From Bacillota bacterium (GTDB lineage Bacteria; Bacillota; Clostridia; Christensenellales; Aristaeellaceae), in contig JAEYOV010000076.1 of assembly GCA_023411395.1 (NCBI GenBank), positions 225,709 through 289,708 of the forward strand: a stretch of 64,000 nt of DNA. Direction: 5' to 3'. The position numbers and the translations under genes are program-made. Of this stretch, positions 25,534 to 34,689 are shown one piece after another. The notes under the pieces are model-generated. The model did no database searches and was not told where the DNA came from. It was given only the letters and a program-made list of their open reading frames with translations. Within the stretch, counting starts at the first letter, position 1. Every line of letters starts with the position of its first letter.

Positions 25534-26462
25534 GCCGCCAGCCCCTTTTCAACCTTCTGCCGGCACCGGATGCGTACCATACGCGGACGGATCAGCAGCG
25601 CGGAAAGGAAGGTCAAAAGCAGCGAGAGGGCAAACATGGCGCCCATATTGATCCATGCGATCAGCCCAAAATCTGTTTTTCCAAAGAGTTGGTAAAAAAG
25701 TCCACCTGAGGGGAGTATGTTGAATGTACGCTGAAGCAGCCCCGTTTGATCGGCCATTAGCGACAAAAGGCCGATGCCAGGATTGATAAACAAAAGTTTG
25801 GGCGTGATGGCAAGGAGCCCATTGGTGTCCAGGGAAGCAAACACATCCTGGTTATTGATATATTTGATCACAATTTCGTCATTCAGTGCCATAGGTATCA
25901 GCGTGCCGATGCCGATGGCAAAGACCGCAAGGTACGCCACCACCGTTGCCGCCGCGGTACGCTTGAAAAGAGCCGAAGCGAAAAGCCCCACGCTCAGCGC
26001 CCCGAAGGCGGAAATGCACATGAACAAAAGAACGGTGAGCACCTGGACAAGTGTGATCCCCCCAAACAGAAGCACCACGCACAGCATGGGGAAGGATGCG
26101 AAAAGCACCAGAACAAGAAAGCCGAAGCTTTCCATCAGCTTGCCCAGGGCGATCCTAAAAGCGCCCGTATGGGTCACCAGGATCAGGTCCAGCGTCTGCC
26201 GCTCCCGCTCCCCGGAGATGGCGCCCGCCGTCATGCTGGGCGCCACCAGCAGAAGCAGCGCAAACTGCAGCGCCACCGAATAGATGTAATTGTCAATGCC
26301 CGCCCGCATGCCGCCGATGGTCATGGTCTGCCGGCCAAGAACCGAAAAGGAGCTCGCCATGGCAAAAGCCAGCATCAGCGCGCCGTACAGCGTAAGGATG
26401 ATTACGGTGCGCATGGAGCGCATCCGCCTGCGGGCGCTGGAGGCAAAAATCGGGTTGATCAT
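25530..26462 (-). CDS. ABC-2 type transporter permease
   Basis: The 310-residue permease has six hydrophobic segments and the ABC-2 family stretch GAISGERERQTLDLILVT after the second span, as in GldF/YhaP-like exporters. It overlaps its ATPase gene by four bases and the coiled-coil gene by four bases. The cargo is unknown; export of, or coupling to, the large surface-exposed protein in the same operon is possible. Confidence 0.87.
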   Translation of the reverse strand: MINPIFASSARRRMRSMRTVIILTLYGALMLAFAMASSFSVLGRQTMTIGGMRAGIDNYIYSVALQFALLLLVAPSMTAGAISGERERQTLDLILVTHTGAFRIALGKLMESFGFLVLVLFASFPMLCVVLLFGGITLVQVLTVLLFMCISAFGALSVGLFASALFKRTAAATVVAYLAVFAIGIGTLIPMALNDEIVIKYINNQDVFASLDTNGLLAITPKLLFINPGIGLLSLMADQTGLLQRTFNILPSGGLFYQLFGKTDFGLIAWINMGAMFALSLLLTFLSALLIRPRMVRIRCRQKVEKGLAA

Positions 26463-27394
26463 TCCTGCGTCACCTCCATGAATACCTTTTCCAGGTTGAC
26501 AGGCGCGCGGTGAAAATCCACCACCGGCGTTTCCTTGCGCAAAAGCGCCTGCAAAAGCGATGCCGTCTCCTGATGGCTGCCTTCAAAGTCCACCCGCAAA
26601 AGGCGCTCCTCCGGCTGCAAAATTCCTATGACGCCGGGGAATTCCTTCAGCAGCGCAACCGCCCGTGCCGTCTGCTCCCCGGTGGCATCCTCGGTAAGCT
26701 GAATATCCAGCGGTGCCTGCCCCCGCATCTTTTTGGCAAGCTCCGTGACCGGCCCGGAAAATACCAGCCTGCCATGGTCGATAATGGTCAGGGAGTCGCA
26801 CATCTCCGAAAGCTCCGGCAGGATATGGGAGGAGATCAAAATCGTCTTCCCCATATTCCGCAGCGTGCGCAGGATGTCCTTCATCTCGGCCCGGGCCCTT
26901 GGGTCCATGCCGGAAGCGGGTTCATCCAGGATGAGCAGCTTGGGATCGTGAATCAGGCTTCGGGCCAGGCAGAGCCGCTGCTTCATGCCCCTGGACAGCA
27001 CATCGATGTAGGCGTTCCTCTTGTCCGAAAGCCGTACAATTTCCAGCAGCCGGTCTGCCATCTTCACCCGTTCCCTATGGGAAATCCCGTAGCACCTGCC
27101 GTAAAAGTCCAGGTACTCCCAGGCTTTGAGGCCATCGTACACCCCGAAGAAGTCCGGCATGTACCCAACCATGCGCCGTATCTTCCGGCCATCCCGTGAC
27201 ACCTCCACCCCATCCACATAGGCTTTCCCCGATGTGGCCGGCAGGAGTGTGGCAAGAATCCGCATGGTGGTGGTTTTGCCGGCGCCATTGGGGCCCACGA
27301 ACCCGTGTAGCTCCCCGTCACTGATTTGCAGGCTCAACTGGTCGAGCGCGGTAAAGCTGCCGTATCGCCTTGTCAAATTTTCTGTCACCAGCAT
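26459..27394 (-). CDS. ABC-2 type transporter ATP-binding protein
   Basis: The 311-residue ATPase has Walker A GPNGAGKTTT (residues 36-45), signature LSRGMKQRLCLARSL, Walker B LLILDEPASGMD and the switch histidine in ILISSHILPE. The last 80 residues form an accessory domain as in other ABC-2 drug or polymer exporters. Its ATG shares one base with the stop codon of the preceding gene (TAATG), so the two are coupled. Confidence 0.92.
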   Translation of the reverse strand: MLVTENLTRRYGSFTALDQLSLQISDGELHGFVGPNGAGKTTTMRILATLLPATSGKAYVDGVEVSRDGRKIRRMVGYMPDFFGVYDGLKAWEYLDFYGRCYGISHRERVKMADRLLEIVRLSDKRNAYIDVLSRGMKQRLCLARSLIHDPKLLILDEPASGMDPRARAEMKDILRTLRNMGKTILISSHILPELSEMCDSLTIIDHGRLVFSGPVTELAKKMRGQAPLDIQLTEDATGEQTARAVALLKEFPGVIGILQPEERLLRVDFEGSHQETASLLQALLRKETPVVDFHRAPVNLEKVFMEVTQE

Positions 27395-29991
27395 TACTTG
27401 AGCCCTCCTTCCAGCGAGATGGCGGGAGCCATGACGCTGTCGTAATCCCGCGAACTGCTCCCCGGCACAAACCGCACATACAGCGTTCCTTCCGGGCCGA
27501 TAAAGGGCTGAATCTTATCTTGGGAGAACGTCACGTACATCGTGCTCTGATTTTCCCACACCTTTGTCTGATGGTTATAAAGCTGCATCAACGGCACCGT
27601 GTCATAGGAGACTGCCAGAATGTTCAGTGCCGTCACGGAAAACTTCGCGGTGTCCGGCATTTGAAAAGAAAAGATTGGCTGAAGGGAAATCTGGTAAGCC
27701 ATATAAGGATCCGCCGGCTTTTCTTCCGGCTTTGTAAAGCTGCCGTCCTCATTCATCTGTACGGGATGCGCGGGCAGCGTGCCGATGGGATAGTACACCA
27801 TTCCCGTCGGGCCGATGGGCTCATAGGTGAGCAGCACATCCACCACCGCCTGGTGCCCGTGCTTTTTTACCTCACTGCCGCTTAAATACAGCTTTGTCTG
27901 CCCGATCTCCTCCTGGAAGGCCACAAAGTGAAAGGGGCTCACCCAGGAGGAGGACCCGGTGGGATTCGCGCTGATCACCTGGTGGATGGCGCTTTCACGG
28001 AAGGACCGCAGCGCCAGCTCATCCGCGCTCATGGTATCGCGATAGTTGATTGTACCCCCCCCCTGCTCCTCCGGATAGATGGCCGCCCGGACGATGGGAT
28101 ACAGGTCCATGTTGTTGGGGTTGATGATGCTTTGGGGTATCATCACGCCCTCCTGGATCTTCGTCTCATAGATGTTTGCGGATTTGCCCGGCACGGTGCT
28201 TTTGCTCTCCTCAACAGGCCGCAGAAGCGTGGCCTCGCCGGTAGCCCCCGGCTTCAGCTCGCCCACGCGCGCGTAGCCAATGTTGGTAAGGAGAAGGCCG
28301 TCCCTGAAGGTATACGGCGTATCGTTGCGGATTTGGGCATGCATGCCGTCCTCCTGCATCCATACCCGCCCCGTCACCTTGCCAAAGGAGGCCTCTGCCC
28401 CGGAAACCGCCATATGCCTAAGGGCCCAAGGCGCGCCTGCCGGATAGCCCACGGCCGGCGCGTCCCCGAAAACCATGCGGTACATCAACTGCTTGGGCGC
28501 GGTGCCCGAAACGGGTTCGTCGTAAAAGTACGCATTGTCGTCTACGGGCGTCAATTGTACACCGTCTTCGCCCCTGACCAGCACCTCGCCCGTTTCCGGG
28601 CTGGACACATCGGCAACGGCGGACATCTGGATTTCTCCTTGCGGATTCATGCGGATGCTTGTAAAGGATGCCACCGCGGGCTTGTTGAAAGGCAGGCTTT
28701 GGCTCATGAAGTAAAGCCCCGCCATACAGACCAGGGCCAGCGCCGGCACGGTAAGCCACATCCATTCCCGTTTGTCCAGCCGCTTGAGCAGAAAGTAGCT
28801 CCCAAATCCCGCCAGAAGCAAATATACAATCAGCAGAATGATTACCGGAACCGTACTGCCGGCGCTTTCAATGGGTACATTTTGCAAAAGGTAGGTGGAG
28901 TACGACCCGCCGTACAGCCTGCTTGAAATTTTGCTGTACAAGGAAGCATACTGCTGGTTCGCGCTTTTTATCAGTACCCGCGGCCACAGGCTGCTCATGC
29001 CGGACCAGTTGGCCAGTGGTTTTGCCCCGAGTTCAAAGGCCGCGGTGTATACAAGGCCGCTCCCCGCCTGATGCTTGAAGATCAGCGGACGGGAAGCCGA
29101 TACAAGCGGCGTGTCGGAAGTGTTTACATCGTTCAGCAGCACCTTTTCGCTCAGCGGCTTATCGCTTGCAAACGCGAAATACTGGATCAGCGCCGGGGTG
29201 ATATCCTCCGCCTCCGCAATGCCCCCGGCGGTCAGGCCCGTATACTTGGAAAAGTAGGGATACCCCGCCGCCGCCTGGGCGCCGCCGCCCACGATAGCAA
29301 TCCCGCCTCCTTCCAGCCAGCGGTCAAGCACCTGAAGCTGGGCTTCGGAAAGGGTGGCCACATCAAAGCCGTCCACCACCAGCATCATAAATGCGTTCAT
29401 CAGGGAACCGCTCCTGGGAAAACGGTCGGCGTCCAGCGCTATAAGCTGCCACGCCTCATAGTGGTCGGGTGAAATGCGTGTAATCGAGTCCAGGTTCATG
29501 TAGGAAAGAGATTGCGGATCGGCGGACAGCACGCCGATGAGCACCGCTTCCGGCTTGATGGTCCGGTCCGGCGTCTTGATCACGGATGCCGCAACCTTGC
29601 CGTCCTGTACGAACTCAATCACATAGCGGTCCTGCTTCATTTTCAGGTTGACGGGCAGAACCACCTTCTTTTTCGCTCCAGACGCCAGGGAGAGGGGATG
29701 CTCGTACCGGTCAAAGAACCTGTTGTTCCTGTATAAATCCACGCCAATGGTTCCTTGGATGTCATCGGGGCCCTTGTTCTCCACCGTCACGGTCAGCGGG
29801 ATATCCCGCATGTACGTGATGGTTCCGGAATAACCAAGCTCCGCATCAAGGGCTATGCCGGGATTCGTCACCGCCACAGGCGCCGCCGTTGATGAGGCTG
29901 TGGGCTGCGGCGCCTTTTCGCCGGTCGCGGCCATGGAAAATGCCATCAGCCATGCGCATGCCAGCGCAAGCAAGATTCTTTTCTTGTGCAA
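27394..29991 (-). CDS. Large exported membrane protein, first gene of the MoxR/VWA operon
   Basis: The 865-residue protein starts with a signal sequence (HKKRILLALACAWLMAFS) and a Thr/Pro/Ala-rich spacer. An Ig-like or CARDB-type domain (LTVTVENKGPDDIQGTI, about residues 55-130) and an alpha/beta domain resembling BatA-type amidotransferase folds (about 150-300) follow. Two membrane spans lie near 380-432, and the remaining 430 residues hold probable beta-rich repeats. I place the start at a TTG at 29991, with AAGGAG eight bases upstream and the signal peptide directly after it. The open frame to 30168 has no ribosome site. No specific function is recognised. Confidence 0.75.
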   Translation of the reverse strand: MHKKRILLALACAWLMAFSMAATGEKAPQPTASSTAAPVAVTNPGIALDAELGYSGTITYMRDIPLTVTVENKGPDDIQGTIGVDLYRNNRFFDRYEHPLSLASGAKKKVVLPVNLKMKQDRYVIEFVQDGKVAASVIKTPDRTIKPEAVLIGVLSADPQSLSYMNLDSITRISPDHYEAWQLIALDADRFPRSGSLMNAFMMLVVDGFDVATLSEAQLQVLDRWLEGGGIAIVGGGAQAAAGYPYFSKYTGLTAGGIAEAEDITPALIQYFAFASDKPLSEKVLLNDVNTSDTPLVSASRPLIFKHQAGSGLVYTAAFELGAKPLANWSGMSSLWPRVLIKSANQQYASLYSKISSRLYGGSYSTYLLQNVPIESAGSTVPVIILLIVYLLLAGFGSYFLLKRLDKREWMWLTVPALALVCMAGLYFMSQSLPFNKPAVASFTSIRMNPQGEIQMSAVADVSSPETGEVLVRGEDGVQLTPVDDNAYFYDEPVSGTAPKQLMYRMVFGDAPAVGYPAGAPWALRHMAVSGAEASFGKVTGRVWMQEDGMHAQIRNDTPYTFRDGLLLTNIGYARVGELKPGATGEATLLRPVEESKSTVPGKSANIYETKIQEGVMIPQSIINPNNMDLYPIVRAAIYPEEQGGGTINYRDTMSADELALRSFRESAIHQVISANPTGSSSWVSPFHFVAFQEEIGQTKLYLSGSEVKKHGHQAVVDVLLTYEPIGPTGMVYYPIGTLPAHPVQMNEDGSFTKPEEKPADPYMAYQISLQPIFSFQMPDTAKFSVTALNILAVSYDTVPLMQLYNHQTKVWENQSTMYVTFSQDKIQPFIGPEGTLYVRFVPGSSSRDYDSVMAPAISLEGGLK

Positions 29992-30218
29992 CCTTCTCTC
30001 TCCTTCCTCAGGCGGCCGGGCCGGTGCCAAAGCCATGGGCAGGCCGCTGCATAAAGAACGAAGGAACAATGGGAATATCATCCACCCGCGAAATTTTTTA
30101 CAAAACCGCCGGTTTTTCGGCGCGGCCTGTTTCATGCCTGCCAAAGGATTGTGTGGGATATGTGCCAAGGGACATCCCAGAAAAAAATTATGTCAGTCCG
30201 GTGATGATATCCCGCAAA

Positions 30219-30247
30219 ATTATCAATACATTATCAGGACATTATCA
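30219..30247 (+). promoter_or_regulatory. Three 11-bp phased ATTATCA repeats, candidate IolR operator
   Basis: ATTATCA occurs at 30219-30225, 30230-30236 and 30241-30247, an exact 11-bp period, ending eight bases before the -35 box of the iolR promoter. B. subtilis IolR is known to bind tandem 11-mers (consensus WRAYCAADARD as I recall it); the first unit here fits 9 of 11 positions and the others 8. Confidence 0.65.
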
Positions 30248-30255
30248 AATCTTTC

Positions 30256-30284
30256 TTTACATTCACCACGTTTTGCCCTATAAT
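30256..30284 (+). promoter_or_regulatory. Promoter of the iol operon
   Basis: TTTACA (30256-30261) and a perfect TATAAT (30279-30284) are 17 bases apart. Transcription should start near 30291, 27 bases before the iolR start codon. Confidence 0.85.
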
Positions 30285-30317
30285 GCAAGCAGATGACAAT
30301 AGGGGGGATTTGATTCA

Positions 30318-31073
30318 GTGAAAAACATCCGCCTTGAACAGATGGAGCAATATATTATGCAAAAGGATGCGGTGACGATGGAAGAATTGCAGAAGCATTG
30401 CAACACCTCCATGAACACCGTGCGCCGGGATGTGGCGCTGCTGATCAAAAAAGGCACCGTGGAAAAGGTGTATGGCGGCGTCTGCGCCCGCAAGGCGGAG
30501 CAATTGGCGCCCTTTGACGTGCGCACCATCAAGCATCAGGAAGCCAAGTTGGCCATCGGCCGCAGGGCCGCTGAGCTTGTGGAGGATGGCGATACCATCT
30601 TCCTGGACTCCGGCACCACCACGCTGCATGTGGTACAAAACCTTGCAAGAAAGAAAAACATTACCATCATCACCCACAACCTGCACGCCATCATGGCCGC
30701 CATGCCCTTTGAGAACCTCACCATCATCAGCCTGCCGGGCCAGCTTCACCGCAAAACCAGCTCCTTCACCGGGCTGGAAACGGTGCGCTTTTTAAAAAGC
30801 TACAACATCAAAACGGCGTTCATGGCCGCCACGGGCCTTTCCCTTTCAGGCGGCGTAACCAACTCCTCACCCCTGGAATACGAGCTGAAAATGGCGGCCA
30901 TGGAGCGCAGCGCAAAATCCTATCTCCTGTTGGACAGCCATAAATTCGGGAAGACGGCGCTTTTAACCTACGCCCAGCCGGAAGAGTTTGAAGGCGTCAT
31001 CACCGAAGCCGTGCCGGATGAAAGCTATACCGGCGCATTATCAAAAGCCGGGATAGAACTGATTCTGGCATAA
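30318..31073 (+). CDS. iolR: DeoR family regulator of inositol catabolism (IolR-like)
   Basis: The 251-residue DeoR regulator has an N-terminal winged helix-turn-helix (VTMEELQKHCNTSMNTVRRD, about 18-37) and a C-terminal sugar-phosphate sensor (IFLDSGTTTLHVVQNL, then LDSHKFGKTALLTY). The start is GTG, with AGGGGGG ten bases upstream. It is the first gene of the iol operon and lies behind tandem 11-bp repeats like those bound by Bacillus IolR, which is released by 2-deoxy-5-keto-D-gluconate 6-phosphate. Autoregulation and control of the operon are therefore likely. Confidence 0.85.
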   Translation: MKNIRLEQMEQYIMQKDAVTMEELQKHCNTSMNTVRRDVALLIKKGTVEKVYGGVCARKAEQLAPFDVRTIKHQEAKLAIGRRAAELVEDGDTIFLDSGTTTLHVVQNLARKKNITIITHNLHAIMAAMPFENLTIISLPGQLHRKTSSFTGLETVRFLKSYNIKTAFMAATGLSLSGGVTNSSPLEYELKMAAMERSAKSYLLLDSHKFGKTALLTYAQPEEFEGVITEAVPDESYTGALSKAGIELILA

Positions 31074-31087
31074 ACGGAGGTATATCA

Positions 31088-31909
31088 GTGTCTTTAGTAC
31101 ACATGCGCCCGTTGCTTGAAAAGGCCGCGCGGGATAACCGGGCGGTCGGCGCTTTCAGCGTGGCGAACCTGGAAATGATCCTGGGGATCATCCGCGCGGC
31201 GGAAAAAACGAATACGCCTGTCATCTTGCAAATTGCCGAGGGCAGGCTCCGTACGTCGCCGCTGCACACCATCGGCCCGGCCATGGTGGCGGCGGCCAAA
31301 GCCGCCCAAGTGGAAGCGGCGGTGCATTTTGATCACGGCCAGACCGTGGAATGTATAAGGGAAGCCATCGAAATCGGCTTTACTTCGGTGATGTTTGATG
31401 GCTCCCACCTGCCCTTGGCAGAGAATATCGGGAAAACAAAGGAAGTCGCAGCCCTTGCCCATGCGCGGGGCGTGAACGTGGAAGCGGAGATCGGCCGGGT
31501 GGGCCGCACGGAAAGCGGGGAGGATGCCCCTGTTGCCTACGCCGACCCAGCGGAAGCGCTGCGCTTTATTCAGGAAACAGATGTAGACGCCCTGGCGGTG
31601 GGCATCGGAAACGCCCACGGCGTATATGCCGCCGCGCCTCAGCTCCGCTTTGATATTCTGGAACAGATCTCCGGCAGCACCCCTGTCCCTCTGGTGCTCC
31701 ACGGCGGAACGGGCATCTCGCCGGAGGACTTCCGCCGGGCCATCTCATTGGGCGTGCGGAAAATCAACATCGCCACCGCCTGCTTTCAGGCCGCGGCGGT
31801 AGCCGCCCATCAGGCGGAAGAAAGCAACATATTTGACGTAAGCCGCCGGATGGCGGCCGCCGTGGAAGAAGCCGCCCTTGAACATTTGCGCATCTTTGGC
31901 CTTGCCTGA
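31088..31909 (+). CDS. iolJ: Class II aldolase, 6-phospho-5-dehydro-2-deoxy-D-gluconate aldolase (IolJ)
   Basis: This is a 273-residue class II (zinc) aldolase of the fructose-bisphosphate aldolase family. Zinc-ligand motifs are VHFDHGQ, VEAEIGRVG, GNAHGVY and LHGGTGI, and the phosphate-binding end NIATA is present. In the inositol pathway IolJ splits 2-deoxy-5-keto-gluconate 6-phosphate to dihydroxyacetone phosphate and malonate semialdehyde. That role is assigned from the operon; the fold alone would also allow FBP or tagatose-bisphosphate aldolase. The GTG start has GGAGG seven bases upstream. Confidence 0.87.
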   Translation: MSLVHMRPLLEKAARDNRAVGAFSVANLEMILGIIRAAEKTNTPVILQIAEGRLRTSPLHTIGPAMVAAAKAAQVEAAVHFDHGQTVECIREAIEIGFTSVMFDGSHLPLAENIGKTKEVAALAHARGVNVEAEIGRVGRTESGEDAPVAYADPAEALRFIQETDVDALAVGIGNAHGVYAAAPQLRFDILEQISGSTPVPLVLHGGTGISPEDFRRAISLGVRKINIATACFQAAAVAAHQAEESNIFDVSRRMAAAVEEAALEHLRIFGLA

Positions 31910-31921
31910 AAGGAGACAGGA

Positions 31922-32935
31922 ATGAATCTTCTGAACTGGGATGAAACCCGCCACCTGGACATCATTCCCCTGGGACGCATCGCCATCGACTTTAACCCGG
32001 TGGATTATTTTCAGACCCTTGCGGAATCCACCACCTTCAAAAAGTATCTGGGGGGCTCTCCCGCCAACATCGCCGTGGGCATGGCTCGCTTGGGCCGCAA
32101 GGTTGGCTTCCTTGGAAAAATCTCCGACGACCGGTTTGGCGACTTTGTGCAGCAGTTCTTTGAAAAAGAAGGCATTGATGTAAGCCACGTCAGCCGCTGC
32201 AAGAAAGGCGAGTCGCTGGGGCTGACGTTTACAGAAATTCTTTCCCGGGAGGAATCCAGCATCCTTATGTACCGGGAAGGCGCGGCTGATTTGCAGCTTC
32301 ACCCAAGTGATGTGGATGAAGAGTATATCAAAAGCACCAGGCTTTTGCTCATCTCCGGCACGGCACTTTCCCAAAGCCCTTCCAGGGAAGCGGCTTTAAA
32401 AGCCGTTCAGCTTGCGAAAAAAACAAACACGCCCATCGTATTCGATGCGGACTACCGGGCCTACACCTGGAAAAACGATGATGAAATCGCCGTGTACACC
32501 TCATTGGTGGCGGAAAAGGCCGATATCCTCATGGGCTCCCGGGAGGAATACGACCGCATGGAGCGCCTGACAGGCTTAAACGGCACCGATGCTGCCTCCG
32601 CCGCCTACTGGCTGCAAAAGGGCGTCAGGATTTCCATCATCAAGCACGGCAAAAAAGGCTCCACTGCCTATACGAAAGATGGCGCGTTTTCCATCAAGCC
32701 CTTCCCGGTGGAGGCGCTCAAAGGCTTTGGCGGCGGCGATGGGTATGGCTCCGCCTTCCTTCATGGTCTTTTATCAGGCTGGGATATCATGGACGCGTTG
32801 GAGTTTGGCAGCGCCTCCGCCGCCATGCTGGTGGCCAGCCATGCCTGCTCCCAGGATATGCCTACCGAGGAGGCCATCCGGTCGTTTATCGCTGATAAGA
32901 AAAAAGTCTACGGCGAACTGGTGGCACGTGGATGA
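31922..32935 (+). CDS. iolC: 5-Dehydro-2-deoxygluconokinase (IolC)
   Basis: The 337-residue PfkB-family kinase makes 2-deoxy-5-keto-gluconate 6-phosphate. It shows the N-terminal ribokinase motif YLGGSPANIAVGMARLG, the substrate-side VFDADYRAYTW typical of IolC, and the C-terminal catalytic loop FGGGDGYGSAFLHGLL with the base Asp in GGGD. AGGAGA precedes the ATG; the gap to iolJ is 12 bases. Palindromic repeats begin directly after its stop codon. Confidence 0.92.
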   Translation: MNLLNWDETRHLDIIPLGRIAIDFNPVDYFQTLAESTTFKKYLGGSPANIAVGMARLGRKVGFLGKISDDRFGDFVQQFFEKEGIDVSHVSRCKKGESLGLTFTEILSREESSILMYREGAADLQLHPSDVDEEYIKSTRLLLISGTALSQSPSREAALKAVQLAKKTNTPIVFDADYRAYTWKNDDEIAVYTSLVAEKADILMGSREEYDRMERLTGLNGTDAASAAYWLQKGVRISIIKHGKKGSTAYTKDGAFSIKPFPVEALKGFGGGDGYGSAFLHGLLSGWDIMDALEFGSASAAMLVASHACSQDMPTEEAIRSFIADKKKVYGELVARG

Positions 32936-33110
32936 CCCCAGGGGCTCTGCCCCTGGACCCCGCCAAAGGGATATATCCCTTTGGAATCCCTATATTTTGA
33001 ATTTAGCTTTGGATGCAAATGTTGGGTAGTGATGCCCCCGAAGGTCCAGGGCGACCGGAAAGCCCTGGTCGCGCCCGCAGGCGCGAAAGCCCTATATTCT
33101 AAATCTTAAA
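32936..33110. repeat. Intergenic palindromic repeat cluster after iolC
   Basis: Directly after the iolC stop codon stand a hairpin CCAGGGGC-TCT-GCCCCTGG (32938-32956), a perfect 22-bp palindrome from CCAAAGGGATA to its complement (32963-32984), and further short stems (CCAGGGC/GCCCTGG near 33044-33067, GCGCC/GGCGC near 33071-33084). The order stem-CTCTG-stem-GGACCCCGCC-AAAGG recurs after iolA at 34690. No gene is present. Confidence 0.65.
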
Positions 33111-33172
33111 TATCTTCTTACCTATCAAAAATATCCATCACAAAGTATCACATCTGAGAAAGGATGATCCGC

Positions 33173-34684
33173 ATGCCCCAACCCGCCATCCTAAAGCCCT
33201 ACATCGGCGGGCAATACATATCCTCCCGAACCGAAAAATACGTGGACGTGTTCAATCCCTCCTTAGGCGAAGTGATCGCCAAAAGCCCCTGCTGCCTAAA
33301 AGACGAGGTGGAATCCGCCATCGCCGCGGCGAAAAACGCTTATCCCGCCTGGCGGGATACCCCCGTCAAAAAACGTGCGGATCTGATGTTCAAGCTCCGG
33401 GATCTGATTGAAAAGAACCTGGATGAGCTGACGCTTTTATTGGCCACCGAGCATGGCAAAGCCTGGACCGAGGCCGCCGGCGATGTACTCAAATCCAAGG
33501 AAATGGTGGAGCTGGCCTGCTCCGCCCCCAGTCTATTAATGGGCGAAAGCCTGATGGATACCTCTTTGGGCTACGACACCACCCTGTACCGGGAGCCCAT
33601 GGGCGTGTTCGCCGGCATCGCGCCATGGAACTTCCCCGCCATGATCCCCATGGGCTGGATGGCGCCCCTGGCCATCGTCTGCGGCAACACCTATATACTG
33701 AAACCCGCCAGCGCAACACCCATGACCAGCCTCCGCATGGCCGAACTCTACAAGGAGGCCGGCTTCCCTGACGGCGTTTTGAACGTTGTGCCCTGCTCCC
33801 GCAACGAGGCGGAAATCCTGCTCACCCACCCCGACATCCAGGGCATCACCTTCGTGGGCTCCACCAGTGTCGGCCTGCACGTGTACAAAACTGCCGCCGC
33901 CCATGGCAAGCGCGTACAGGCCTTATGCGAAGCCAAGAATCACGCACTTGTCCTGAAGGATGCCCCCATCACCCGCACCGCTGCCGGGATCATGAACTCC
34001 AGCTTCGGCTGCGCCGGGGAACGCTGCATGGCGCTGCCCGTGGTGGTGGTGGAAGAGGAAGTGGCGGATGAACTGGTAGCGGAGCTTGTTCGCCTGTGCA
34101 AACAGCAAAAGATCGGCCCTGCTTACGACAAAGAAACCTGCCTGGGCCCTGTGGTAAGTGGTTCCCATAAGCAATTCGTGTGTGACTGGATTCAAAAGGG
34201 CATCGATGAGGGCGCAAAAGTGGTGCTGGACGGCCGCAGCGTAAAGGTCGAAGGCTGCGGGAATGGCTTCTATGTCGGCCACACCATCCTGGATCACGTC
34301 ACCCAGGACATGACCGTAGGCCAGAATGAAATTTTCGGGCCTGTCCTTTGCATCAAGCGCGTCAAAAGCTTTGAAGAAGGCCTGGCTATCATGAATGAAA
34401 GCCCCTTTGCCAACGGCTCGGTCATCTTCACCCAGAACGGCCACTACGCCAGAGAGTTTGTCAAGCGCACCGACGGCGGCATGGTGGGCGTCAACGTGGG
34501 CATCCCGGTGCCCATGGCCGTGTTCCCCTTCAGCGGCCACAAAAAATCCTTCTTTGGCGACCTGCACTGCCACGGCAAGGATGCCTTCCGCTTCTTCACA
34601 GAGTCCAAGACTGTCACAGTCCGCTGGTTCGATGAGGAAGAGAAGAAGAAAACATCCGTCAACACGTGGGATGGCTCGCTGTGA
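33173..34684 (+). CDS. iolA: CoA-acylating methylmalonate-/malonate-semialdehyde dehydrogenase (IolA)
   Basis: The 503-residue aldehyde dehydrogenase converts malonate semialdehyde to acetyl-CoA with loss of CO2 and reduction of NAD+. Family features are GVFAGIAPWNFPAMIPMGW, the cofactor loop ITFVGSTSVG, CEAKNHALVL in place of the Glu-bearing loop of ordinary ALDHs, and the nucleophile cysteine in FGCAGERCMA. GAAAGGA is nine bases before the ATG at 33173; an ATG at 33164 overlaps that site and was not chosen. The gene lies 237 bases after iolC across a repeat cluster but is in the same direction. Confidence 0.92.
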   Translation: MPQPAILKPYIGGQYISSRTEKYVDVFNPSLGEVIAKSPCCLKDEVESAIAAAKNAYPAWRDTPVKKRADLMFKLRDLIEKNLDELTLLLATEHGKAWTEAAGDVLKSKEMVELACSAPSLLMGESLMDTSLGYDTTLYREPMGVFAGIAPWNFPAMIPMGWMAPLAIVCGNTYILKPASATPMTSLRMAELYKEAGFPDGVLNVVPCSRNEAEILLTHPDIQGITFVGSTSVGLHVYKTAAAHGKRVQALCEAKNHALVLKDAPITRTAAGIMNSSFGCAGERCMALPVVVVEEEVADELVAELVRLCKQQKIGPAYDKETCLGPVVSGSHKQFVCDWIQKGIDEGAKVVLDGRSVKVEGCGNGFYVGHTILDHVTQDMTVGQNEIFGPVLCIKRVKSFEEGLAIMNESPFANGSVIFTQNGHYAREFVKRTDGGMVGVNVGIPVPMAVFPFSGHKKSFFGDLHCHGKDAFRFFTESKTVTVRWFDEEEKKKTSVNTWDGSL

Positions 34685-34689
34685 GGACA

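Larger units (their letters stand above)
29992..30317. other. Divergent intergenic region between the MoxR/VWA operon and iolR
   Basis: These 326 bases contain the iol promoter and its phased repeats on the right. On the left there is only a weak minus-strand promoter candidate for the VWA operon, TTGTAA (30098-30103) and GATATT (30074-30079), 18 bases apart. Confidence 0.4.

Noticed and set aside
25555..30168. Several open frames on the plus strand across the MoxR/ABC operon, and an upstream extension of the 865-residue protein to 30168.
   Set aside because: The plus-strand frames overlap well-supported genes and carry no motif. The extension has no ribosome site and places the signal peptide in the middle of the chain.
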